From positions 1 through 62,539 of the forward strand of contig RCNN01000291.1 of assembly GCA_003667245.1 (NCBI GenBank): DNA of 62,539 nucleotides, written 5' to 3'. Both the position numbers and the translations under genes were made by a program. The notes below the pieces were generated by a model, which saw only the letters and a program-made list of their open reading frames with translations, was not told the DNA's origin and searched no databases. Shown here piece after piece: positions 1 to 10,086 of the stretch. This DNA is from Heterostelium multicystogenum (lineage: Eukaryota > Evosea > Eumycetozoa > Acytosteliales > Acytosteliaceae). Within the stretch, counting starts at the first letter, position 1, and each line of letters starts with the position of its first letter.

Positions 1-27
1 ACCCTCTACCCTCTACCCTCTACCCTA
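1..27. repeat. Telomere-like heptamer array
   Basis: The first 27 bases are three full copies of ACCCTCT followed by ACCCTA, i.e. TAGAGGG repeats read on the minus strand, pointing outward as a telomere would. The array then stops abruptly. Telomeric repeats of this G-rich heptamer form are plausible for a eukaryotic chromosome end; the identity is inferred from position and pattern only. Confidence 0.75.
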
Positions 28-424
28 GGTACGCATGAGGGTTTGAAATTTATAACATATGTATTTTTAGTTAAACTCAATCCACTTTATTTAAACCTAA
101 AACCACCTGTTGACCTAATGACATATCTATCCATTAATGAAGACATTGATCCAAAATCATGCTATGAGAAATCTGTATTAAATCCTCCATCATATACTTG
201 ATAAACTGTAACTACATTGAATTGAGTTGAGTTCCACCAAACTAAACTATCCTAACAAGAATCATCCACCAAACTAATTGAACCTGAGCAAAAACCAATC
301 AATGAGTCCACATGAATCCTGAATTAAGACCGCTGATCTGAAAGTGATGAACCCATAAAGAGCCTAGAGTTGACTGATCATCAATCTTGTAAATCCAACA
401 CGAATCATGACCTAACTAGTCATT
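28..424. other. Subtelomeric spacer
   Basis: This is about 400 bases between the telomere-like repeat and a decayed gene. It is less A/T-skewed than other spacers here and is rich in short CATGA/AATCC-type words. I see no convincing reading frame. Confidence 0.4.
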
Positions 425-2082
425 TCAAAGCTTGGATACTTCTTGCCGAGTGCAACTGCGTAGTCGACAGCTTGTTGAATACCATTCTGAAGACATCAAT
501 CCACTGTTCGTAAATATCGATGATCTGTGAGCGAGAATTTGAGTTTGAGTAGAACTGCCCTCTTCTTCCGACGAAATCGATGCTGATGTGAGACACATAT
601 CATCCCTTTCGATTGGAGATCCCGAAAACATTCCGATCTTGATATTCTTGAACTCGATCAAGTGAATCCTCTGTTTGTCTGTTGTCTGAGATCGATACGT
701 CGTCATTCTATTCATAAGCACACAAATCACTTATCATCGTGGCACTTGGAGACAAAGATATCGTTTGTTCTGTTCTCGTCTTTCATATTGACTACTTTGA
801 ACTCTTGCTGAATGCCGTCCAGCTTCCAAATGAATATGCGAATGCTTGAGTTGAAGCAATCAGACAAGTTGTTCTCATCGTGATGAACGACATTGTTGTC
901 TGACAGTTGGCAGAGTCCTTGTATAAGAATGATTTCACAAAGTGGATTGATGATGTTTAGAGACCAAGTCCAGTGTGGATTGAGCTGGTAGAGTGTTGGG
1001 ATCTGATAACTCCTGCAGAAGTCCAATTGGATCATAAGAAGGTGTTGGTAAGGAGTAGATTGATGAATAACATCATAACCTACCTCCTCAACTCGAGATC
1101 TATACCGCTGAAATCGTCGAAGAGAGCAACTGGTTGATCTTTGCTGAACCTATATCATTTGTTTTCACTTCTCAAAGTGATCGAGAATAGATGAGCTTGT
1201 GGTCTACGAACGATGAGATCGAGTCCAGCGCTGACATGAGTGTCTGTGAAGCCATAGATCGAAGAGTACTTTGGCTCAAGAGTCAAGTCAGTTGTGATGT
1301 TGAATCCAGATGGGAACTCGGACATTGCAAGAAGTGTGAAACCACTGATGAATGCCTAGTGTTGGTCTTGTCGCATGCTGACTTGAGTCGACTGAAGAAC
1401 TCTTTGAAGCAGCTCTTGATCTGAGTCATTGTGAATTGTTGAGTAGAGAGGAATGTGGCCAGAGATTGCTTGACACGAATTGATTCGTCGATGAGAACGT
1501 GACCAGAGTTGTAGACCGCTCTCTTTAAAGAGTCTAAGATCTCCAAACAGTTGTTGGATAAAACATCGATCTGTATCCTCTGTTCTGTCCTCTTAGATAT
1601 GAGAAGTTCCTGGTAGTCCTTAATGAAACTTTTGACAGAACCATTGACCTTGCTGTTGAAGTCTGTCTCAAATACCTGTTTGATTTTTAGTAAGAAATGT
1701 TGCTAGTCTTGTTTCATTTTATGTAGTCTTACCTCAAAGGTGGAGTTGGTATCAAGCCAGAGAAGTCAAGATGAAGTACCATGACTTGTTATCATATCGG
1801 TCGATTTTCGATAATTAATGTTAAAACTGATTTAATAAATAGAACAATTAGCATCATCATTGAAAATAGCTTAAGCTTATATAATAGTTACCTTAGCAAA
1901 TGCCTGTTGTGCCATTTCATCACTACATTCACCTAGCTGAACAAGATAGCTTAGAATTCTTGGATCTGGAGTTGTATGTAGTGGTGGAGCTGTTTAAAAG
2001 TGGTTGATGATCGTTGAAAGATGATGTTGGTCAAGATCCCATCTTCTGTCGAATAGGAAGCATCTTGAGAAGATTCTGCCAT
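425..2082 (-). pseudogene. Decayed AAA-ATPase-like / PD-(D/E)XK (DUF1703-type) gene
   Basis: Fragments appear in the right order on the minus strand but in different frames. Near 1870-1980 an exon starts PPLHTTPDPRILSYL. Near 1480-1680 lies a stretch with VLIDES, resembling the Walker-B VLIDEYDS of AAA-ATPase-like proteins (PF09820). Near 1190-1360, in a shifted frame, come FISGFTLLAMSEFPSGFNI and YSSIYGFTD, close to the family signature FITGVTPLAL...SGFNI...GFTEEEV. Near 600-670 comes IEFKNIKIGMFSG, typical of the PD-(D/E)XK nuclease part (DUF1703), then IQQAVDYAVALGKKYPS in another frame near 425-480. No Walker A segment is visible. Stops and frame changes are more frequent than elsewhere in the window, so this is probably a genuine relic. 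Such genes are multicopy in several protist genomes. Confidence 0.65.
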
Positions 2083-2747
2083 AGTTACTCTTGTACAAGA
2101 ACATTATTATCATGTCTATTATGGCAATATATTTATACTCTGACAAGTAGTGCAAGCTTCATTATCTCCGAATAGTAGATTTGTCTTGTGATACTCCAGA
2201 CTTGAATTTATCATATCCAATCCTATATTCACTTATCTTGTCCGTGATGAACTTGACATAGTCACTTTGACTTACAAGTCAATACAATGAGTATCTCGTG
2301 TTGAACTGACTTGTGTGCTTGACTTCTAAAGGTTAATAACCAATTAACTCTTAGTTATCTTTTAAAACAAATTAATAACAACTCTTATAACTATACTTCT
2401 TCGATGTTCATCTTACTTAGTCGTTTATAGGTTGTAGTAATTAATCACAAATGCCTAGATACTTTGTCAAACGTTGATACTACAATAAATATACTAAGTT
2501 GAGTGAGTTGTTATTGGGAATGTTACATTATAAATAATTGAATCTACACAAGTATTGCTATAACCAAGTAATAACTGATTATCTTTATATCAATTGATAA
2601 TAGCAATACTTGTTAGTGGAAAAAACAATGAAAAGTGTGTGAAAAAAGTAAAAAAATGAAATTATTTGTGGGGTGAAATGCTTGTTGATCTAAAAATACA
2701 AAGATTAAATACAAGATTGATCTGGTGATCTACAAAACAGTGTGTGA
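2083..2747. other. Intergenic, no gene seen
   Basis: AT-rich sequence with several short inverted words around 2560-2610 (TTGATAATAGCAATACTTG and its partial complement near 2550). No coding signal is visible. Confidence 0.4.
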
Positions 2748-2774
2748 GTGGGTGATGCAAAGATTAGAAAATTG

Positions 2775-3158
2775 ATGGACTCTCTTAGCCACCATGAACA
2801 TCAAGTTTGGCAAACTTTGATGTTCATGGAGTTTCCCGGTGCCAACCACGCGGAGGTGGAGTCCGACTGGCACCACAGTGGCTTACACATTCTCGCCTCC
2901 AAAGACCAAGAGCATCTTTGTGAGTGTGTAACCATAAGAATCCAAGTCCCACTTGATTCTTATGTCAAGGTCGAAGATGTATATGAGCCGAGGTATCAAA
3001 GGAAACTGTCTCAACTAAATGCCGATTTAATGAGTACATATTCATCTTTCCATCACAGTCTAACCTCCCCTCCTGCAACTCAAGGATCACAAGTTAGACC
3101 AATTCCCAGTGATGTGGTGTTTGTCAAAGTTTGTTATGACAAACACAAACAAGAATGA
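2775..3158 (+). CDS. Small hypothetical protein
   Basis: An open frame of 127 codons starts at the ATG at 2775. It stands out from its surroundings by higher GC and balanced codon use, with acidic and histidine-rich stretches (HHEHQVWQTLMFMEFPG near the start). I do not recognise a family. The 3' end may instead be spliced: a GTTTG donor near 3129 and a TTTCCAG acceptor at about 3173 would join to a short exon ending VPDPPTPRHDRSI near 3214. It lies in the subtelomere between a decayed gene and a hairpin pair, so it could be a fragment of a mobile element or an old gene. Confidence 0.4.
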   Translation: MDSLSHHEHQVWQTLMFMEFPGANHAEVESDWHHSGLHILASKDQEHLCECVTIRIQVPLDSYVKVEDVYEPRYQRKLSQLNADLMSTYSSFHHSLTSPPATQGSQVRPIPSDVVFVKVCYDKHKQE

Positions 3159-3323
3159 ATAGTATATTTCCAGGTTCCTGATCCTCCTACGCCGAGACAT
3201 GATCGATCGATTTAGAATCAATCATCATGTGACTCTACATCCACAATCAATTTGAACAGCTCGCCTCCATTCAAAATCGATTGTTGACCTTAGCCACGAC
3301 GGCCAGTAGTTTCTCTTTCGAGA

Positions 3324-3414
3324 AAATGAGATAGTCTCAAGTTCCCAACTCTATTGACTATCTCATTTGAGCAACATTATTCCTTAGTCACAGCTGTCGG
3401 AACCAATGTTGCTC
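3324..3414. repeat. Tandem pair of hairpins
   Basis: There are two adjacent inverted repeats. The first has perfect 13-bp arms, 3324-3336 (AAATGAGATAGTC) and 3356-3368, with a 19-base loop. The second starts on the next base: 10-bp arms GAGCAACATT at 3369-3378 and its complement at 3405-3414, with CC/GG able to extend it. The arrangement suggests a structured RNA, a MITE-like terminus or a cruciform; nothing decides between them. Confidence 0.6.
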
Positions 3415-3543
3415 AATCTGCTGGACCGATTTCCCTTGGAGTTAATTTTGGAGAAAGAGAAGAAGAAAAGAAGAAAAGAAAAATCTATTAATAGATACCT
3501 ACCGAAACCGTCCAACCAACCACTATTCAAATTTAATATACTT

Positions 3544-4616
3544 CTATACATACTTACAGATACTTACAATAATACTGATAATAATACAAAAATGTATTAA
3601 AAAGCCACTTTCAACAATAAGATTCTCACAATCTTTGACCTCTGTAGACTCTGGTGTAACTCTGTTGGACTCCGATCTTACTCTATGACTTTTAAACTGC
3701 TGTTTGGCCTATATTAATAAAAGATTAATTAATATTTATATACTATAGATTTGTTATTTAAATTTATAATACTCTTGATGAAATGGTGTCTTGGACAAAT
3801 CTATTGTTGATGGTTGGTACATCTAAGATTCTTTTATTGACTTTTGCCAAAGTAGTTTCTAATCTATCCATAGAAATATGTTTCTTGCCCTATAAATACA
3901 AGATATATTAATTAACAATTTAGAATTATTGTAAAACTATTGATGATATGGTGTCTTGGATAAATCTGTTTTTGATGCTTGGTACAACTAACGTTCTTTT
4001 GGTCACTCTTTCCACAGGATTCTTTTTTTGATCCACAGATACAATATTAGAGTGTTTTTGGCCTTTTAAACTTCCAATTAATATTATTTAAGTATTGTAT
4101 TATAATATACATACACCAGAAGAAATTGTATGATTTATGAATCTATTGTTGATGGATGGTACCTTTAACGTTCTTTTAGTCACTCTTTCCAGAGGTTTCT
4201 TTTCTTGATCCAAATTTTCACTTGGAATCTGCTTGGCCTGTATTTATCAAATTAATAAATTATTATTGATATTAATAATCTACATACGTTTGATGAAACT
4301 GTAGTATTAATAAATCTTTTGTTGATGCTTGGTACAGCTAACTCTCTATGGGAAACTCTTTCCAGAGGTTTATTTCCTTGATCCAAACCTTTAATTGGAA
4401 TCTGTTCCTTGGCCTTTAAATATTAATTATTAATTTAAATTAATAATTAAATAGTATTTTCACTTAACATACCTGTGATGAAACTGTTGCATTTATATAA
4501 TGCTCCATAATGTTTGGAGCATATATCGTTCTTCTAATGACATTTGGCAACTTGACTGGAGCAGTTGGTGTACTATTATTACTATTCTTTGCCATTGAAG
4601 ATTCTGCTGGCATCAT
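3544..4616 (-). CDS. Unknown protein built of repeated ~41-residue exons
   Basis: I reconstruct six exons: 4616-4473, 4413-4288, 4237-4117, 4062-3938, 3889-3773 and 3708-3544, giving 265 residues. All junctions are GT...AG and all introns are 48-64 nt. Exons 2-5 are tandem copies of one module with consensus LDQxKKPLERVTKRTL then VPSINxRFIxxTxSS. Exon 1 carries a shortened version (RRTIYAPN, INATVSSQ) after the start MMPAESSM. The last exon diverges and ends with a hydrophobic tail (GFLIHFCIIISIIVSI) that could anchor in a membrane. Most introns are phase 0, so modules can be added or lost without frame change; one junction (exon 3/4) is phase 1. I know no family with this repeat. It lies in the subtelomere, where exon-array expansion is plausible. 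No single open frame covers it, so automated calling is likely to miss it. Confidence 0.7.
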
Positions 4617-6108
4617 GAAATGTCTATCCTTTTTTTTGAAGTGTCTGTTGTTGTGGTTGATTCACTTAAACTACATGTGAAAAATCTACATTCTCTAATT
4701 TAGTAATACTAGAGTTATATCTTGACTCTTGGAGTCCCATGCTTTTGCTATAATATTATTATATATTTAAATAATTATTCATATTTGCTATTCTTTTAAA
4801 AATGATTGATAATTAAATGTGTAAATAATGATAAATCTAAAATTAGTTTATTAAATGTAGATAATAAAAGATATTATTAAATAATTTGTTTAATTCTATC
4901 TTAAAACCAAAATGAGTACAGTTTAGAGTTAATATACCAAAGCAGTTTGTAATTTTTAATTCAAATTCAAATTCAAATTGGATAACAGTTGTAATATTTA
5001 AACATCAAGTATATTTCATCATGATGAAGTTGTTGAATTCGGTAATAGTTTTATCATTGTTATATTTGCAACATATTCCCATCTGAGAACATTGGTATTT
5101 TATTAAAATGAAATTCAAACTATTGAAACATACAATTTTGTATTAAATATAAATTTCTTTGCACATATCCAATTATCATCAGTTGATATGATAGTTGTGG
5201 AATGGAAAGAGAAATGTCCATAGTATGTTGTTGGTAGTTGAATAAAATTAGACCTTTCTATGAATTTTGTATGATGTTAAAACTTTAAGTGGAGGACGAC
5301 TAAGAGTGGTTGGCAAAGAGTGATCGTAGTTGACAAAATGAAAATAGATGATTGAGATTTACAGTGATGCAACGAGCGACTCTATTGAAACTTTCATAAT
5401 TGTGTCAAAAATGAATGTTATTGGTATTAATGGAAAAATTAGTTTCATCATGAAGCAGGGCTTTAGATTAAATTATAGTTACCTTTTTTGAATAATGAAT
5501 TTCATTGTTTGAGATCATCGTTTGATGAAAATTTATAAGATTATTGACATTTTGTTTGCTAACTTGGTTTCTTAGTACTGTTCACTAATCAATCCACTTC
5601 AAAATTTTCATATGAGTTCTGTTTGTTGTCTAATGCTAATTATATTTTTAAAATGAATACTTGTTAATATCATTATCTTGACCAATGAAGATCCGAACAT
5701 TTAATTGTAAAAGCAAGCACTCATGAACATCCACCAAATTAATTTCACTGAGCAGTAAAACAATCGAGAATTTAGAATGATCTGTCTCTCTCTCACACTA
5801 CCAATATAATTAGATCTGATTGGAGAGTCACTTATGTCGATGATCTTGATTGTCTCGATGAAATCCAATATCTGTTCTCAAAGCTGTGATTCTTTTGATA
5901 TCTATACCAATTTTGTTGCTGAAATCTGATATTATAACTTTGATGAGTCTGCGTTATGTTTCTCTTATAACTGATTTGTTGAAAAATGAGCATCGAGAAT
6001 TGATTGACATTTGATTCACAATTTTTATGTTTGTTTTTAAGTTTGGATGTTTATTTAATTAAAATACATTGTCTTAATTTTTTTTGTTTTATCAAGTGAT
6101 AATAATGC
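4617..6108. other. Long spacer with possible coding remnants
   Basis: Mostly AT-rich. On the minus strand near 5740-5960 two overlapping frames carry protein-like text (KVIISDFSNKIGIDIKRIT, then ILDFIETIKIIDISDSPI in another frame). Near 5360-5520 there is a short MISNNEIHYSKK / MKLIFPLIPITFIFDTIMK pair. These could be relics of a degraded gene, but no intact frame or recognised domain supports that. Confidence 0.3.
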
Positions 6109-7474
6109 TCATAGATAAACTTGATCGATTGGTGCATCATCGATGTAATGAGTAGAAGCTATACTATCAAACATCACTGTGTAAAGGAAGAGAATCTTTT
6201 CAATAGTTTCAGGATTTTTCTTCCATATTGACTCAGTACTGTCAATCTCGAGACAGAATTGATAGACACCGTCCGGGAATTCTAGTGATGTATCTTGTTT
6301 ACATCTAACGCGATCCTCTTTCTTTAACTCCAAGCTTATACCACAATTATTAAAACCAATAGAGGGAAGCAAGTGTAACTTTAATGACATCAATGCTTCT
6401 CTTAAATAAGGTCTTTTTTCAACGAGCCACTTTGTTTCTTGTTTTGTCCACTTGGAATCTGATTTTGTTAAAAATAACTTTTCAAACTCCTTATCGCTGC
6501 ACTCAACTGATTTGGTGAAGGAAAGTAACTTTTCAATCGATGAGAAATATGATAAACTTTCAATGTTAAATGATAAATCATTGGTCAATCTAATTGGGGT
6601 CTAATCAAACAAAGTTAGAATAAACCTGACTGTAGCGTCAACGAATTGATTGATATTACCTTTAACTTTAACACAAAATACGGTTCGTTATCTTTGTTAT
6701 CTGTCTCAGTTCTCTCAACCACTGTAATTATCCATTCATTCTTATAAAGTACATGGCATGGTCCTGTTGATGTAGTAGTATCGTTTAACACTGGGTATAC
6801 CCTGTCTTCTTCTTCTTTTTCCTCCTCAGTCTTAAACAAACTCTTTGTTTGCTTTTTCTCCTCCTCTTTTACCTTTTCCTCATCGTCGTTTTTCAGTGAC
6901 TCTAGTTGCTCTTGAATTGACTGATCTTTCTCGCGTATCAAAAGATCCAACACCTGTTTACGAGATTCACATAAAGGCGATTCATAATTTACATTATATT
7001 CACCAAGAACATATCCTTTATCATTTTCATCTAGAGTATCACAGCAATCAATATTCATAAGGTCTACAGCAAGCAACAGTTGTAGAATATTAACATACAT
7101 GAAACAGGTTTAACTTTAGATACGTGAATTCTCTTTGATTGTAATTTACAATTAAGCAAACACCAACACTGTGACTTTGGTTTTTCCTCTAGTGCTTTAT
7201 TTGATACATTATCTTTGGTTGACTCTTCATCTAAAGGTATATTATTGTTTGTTGTAGATATATTATTACTATTATTGGTGGTGGTAGTGGTGGTGGTAGT
7301 AATGTTTGGTGCTGTTGTTGTTTGATTTGAAGAGAAATATCTAGTACTACAATAGGTGTTGCAGTTAATACTGTTCAACAACAATTTCTGTTTCAAATTG
7401 ATTGGGGTAAACTTGCAACCAATATTTCTTTTAATGATTGTATTTACAACACTTGTATATCTGCAATTAGACAT
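6109..7474 (-). CDS. Unknown protein, possibly mitochondrial
   Basis: Three exons: 7474-7099, 7063-6660 and 6600-6109, giving 423 residues. The first intron is only 35 nt (GTATGT...TGTAG). The N-terminus (MSNCRYTSVVNTIIKRNIG and on to residue ~55) is rich in Arg/Lys/Ser/Asn and lacks acids, as in a mitochondrial targeting sequence. It is followed by a Thr/Asn low-complexity stretch, a charged Glu/Lys segment around residues 200-230, and a folded-looking C-terminal ~200 residues. I do not recognise a family. The organelle assignment is inference from the leader only. Unlike many neighbours, all three exons are free of frame breaks. Confidence 0.7.
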
Positions 7475-8343
7475 GATTACTATTGAAAATAAATTAAAGC
7501 AATCACACAAATGTTAATTTTTATTAATTCAAATCTAAAATCATAATTAAAAAATAAAAACAAAAACAAATCCAAAAAAAGAATGGTTTGTATTTAAAAT
7601 GATCTTCAACAGTTTAATGTCAAAAACATATCGTAGTATGTGACAAAGAGATTTGAAATCTATATTTATAGAATTCATTTTTAAACCAAAGAATTATGAT
7701 TAATGTATCTATTTACAATGATGTAAATTTTAATAACTATCTGGTTAACAAATATTTTAAAATCAATTTAGAAAACAAGTTGGAATTTGTAATTGAAAAA
7801 TGAATGCATGGGCTGAAGATTATTTTTTTAAAAAATTGGTGAATTGTTGTTTTGTTGTTTTTTCAAAAGTCCTAAATCCCATCTTGCAATCATCAGATCG
7901 CCAAGATTTTTATACTTTTTTTTCAATTATTATGATAATTAATTGACCTACCACCTCTACATTATAGACTTTGCAGATTCATTCGCAAATCTTTAAATCA
8001 AAAGATATATCTAAATTTTTTTTTCAATTTCGAAAAAAGTATATTTTGATCTTTTTTTCAACAACCAAGTTCTTTATCTTTTCTTTTCTTTATTGTTGAT
8101 GTGATAACAATAATATCTAACAGTTTCACAAAGAATTGCTAAATTCAATTCTTCTGGTCCATGATAATATTCAATTGAAAAGAAGTTAGATATTAAGTTG
8201 GAACATTATTGTTATTTTGTTTTAAACAAAAAAGGGTTTACACCAATTACATCCTATTTTATCAACTAACAACTTCATTAAATATTTATTTTATATATAT
8301 ATATAGTATTAATTAAATTTAAATATTAAATATATTTTCAAAA
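7475..8343. other. Shared promoter region between divergent genes
   Basis: This 870-base, extremely AT-rich region separates divergently transcribed genes. It has long T and A runs (around 8000-8060) and a TATATATATATA tract at 8294-8306, about 40 bases before the plus-strand start, a likely core promoter. No gene is seen. Confidence 0.5.
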
Positions 8344-9643
8344 ATGAAAATTAGAAATTATCTTTCCATTATATCTTTAATATCCATTTATTTCTTTTGT
8401 GGATCCACATTGGTTAGTGGTCAATGTCCAGGTTCGGTTAATCCATTCCCAATTTATACAGAGTCTGCTGTTCTTTTGAATACCAGCAACAACGGTAAAC
8501 TTTACGTAACTGGTCCATCTGACAATCAAGTAAATGTCTTGAATGTTTTTGGAACAGCTTACGAACGTGGATTTGCACATGGTTCATTGATGAAATCACA
8601 GGTCAACAATGTTTATGCTGATTTCTTTGGATTCATAACTGAGATGGTTAATGAATTGGTTAAGAAATATGCAGATTATTTGCCACTCGAATTTGTGGAT
8701 CTTATTGAGGAGGCTGGAATTGGAGCAGCTCTAGATTTGACAGCTCTTTTAACTAAAGATCACACACCTCAACACTTTTTTGATGAAATGAAAGGACTTT
8801 CTGATGGAAGTGGTGTACCCTATAAAACAGTATTGCGTTTACATATGTTCCCAGAGTTAATCAAAGCAGCATGTTCAATGGTTGGTGCTTGGGGTGGTGC
8901 TACTGTAGATGGTGGACTTTTACAGTTGCGTGCACTTGACTTTAATCCAGAAGCACCTCTCCGTTATCATCCAGTTGTCTTGGTTTCACACCCAACTGAT
9001 GGTGGAAATACTTTTTTCAGCATTAACTTGGGCAGGTTTTATTGGTACCTTAACTGGATACTCACAACGTACAGCAATTTGCGAAAAGTACTGGTTTGCT
9101 TACAATGGTACCTCGAGTCGTTCTGGAACCCCATGGCACTTCCTTCTCCACGATATCCTCCAATTTGATAACTCAATAGATGAAGCATTGAACCGTATCT
9201 ACAATGCACCACGAACCTGCTCGATCTATGTTGGTCTTGGTTCAAATACTACTAATGATTTCCGTGCAGTTGAATACTCTCACCAAGTGGTCCGTGTATT
9301 CGATGACAAGACACCATTCCCCGCCTTCGCTCCAGAACCAGCCGCTCATCCCCTTCTCCCAAACATTGTTTACATTGATAAACATGTTCAACCTAGCAAC
9401 GATGCATGTCTTTCATCCGTTTTACAAAAGTTCCAAAATGGAGGTATCGACGTCCAAACATACATTGACATTACAGGACTTGCACAAACAGGAGATCTCC
9501 ATGCAGCAATCTATGATTTCAATGCCAATCAAATGTATGTCTCAGTTGCCAGTCAAGATCCAACTGTTATACCAATCATTCCAGCATATCAACGTCAATT
9601 CATTCAAATTGATTTAGAATATTTCTTTAATGAATCATTGTAA
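8344..9643 (+). CDS. Secreted peptidase C45 / acyltransferase-type hydrolase
   Basis: The protein begins with a signal peptide (MKIRNYLSIISLISIYFFCG) and has the layout of the C45 family (isopenicillin N acyltransferase-like Ntn hydrolases; dictyostelid members are the dcd1 proteins, as I recall). GTAYERGFAHG and the putative nucleophile Cys in KAACSMVGAWGG are in the expected place. The second half carries SRSGTPWHFLLHDILQFD and a C-terminal beta-rich part ending LEYFFNESL. The substrate is not evident; amide bond hydrolysis in a lysosomal or extracellular compartment is likely. The frame is broken by one extra T in the T6 run at 9012-9017; with five T the two halves join as NTFSALTWAGFIG. 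No intron is needed. Confidence 0.8.
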
Positions 9644-10086
9644 CATTTTCGAACTTAAACTGAAATAAATCATTCAAATCATATTATCAATAATAATAAT
9701 AACATATATTTATACTTTATAAATTAGTTTAGTATCTAATTTTCAGGATGAGATAAATGTTTCTAATTAGTTTTTTTTTTTTGTTATTCAATCTAAAATC
9801 CTTTTTTGGGTTTGACATAGTTTTTTTTATTTTTATTTGCCAACTTTATTTATTTTTTTGAATCTCATGAACACACATCAAGCTCATATATTTAGCATAT
9901 GTCAATGTTCAAGATCCTTTGGATATTTGGAAAGCCTTTTAACAAAAGAGCTATTGTTTTAACAAACGAATCCTATTCTAAGCTTTGCATAATATTCAGA
10001 TTCAATAGAATTAAATTCATTTGTTTAGTTTTGATATAATATATATTAAAATAATAAAGATAATAACTAAAACAAGTTAACTAATA
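9644..10086. other. Intergenic, no gene seen
   Basis: AT-rich spacer with a T12 run at about 9770-9781 and several shorter T runs; probably the 3' UTR of the hydrolase and the promoter of the next gene. Confidence 0.4.

Noticed and set aside
3601..4620. Tandem satellite DNA
   Set aside because: The repeated units keep an open frame, splice sites at both ends and a start and stop, which fits duplicated exons better than non-coding satellite.
9012..9017. Programmed frameshift in the C45 hydrolase
   Set aside because: The same +1 pattern affects many unrelated genes at plain A/T runs, without slippery-site or stimulatory structure; sequence error explains it better.
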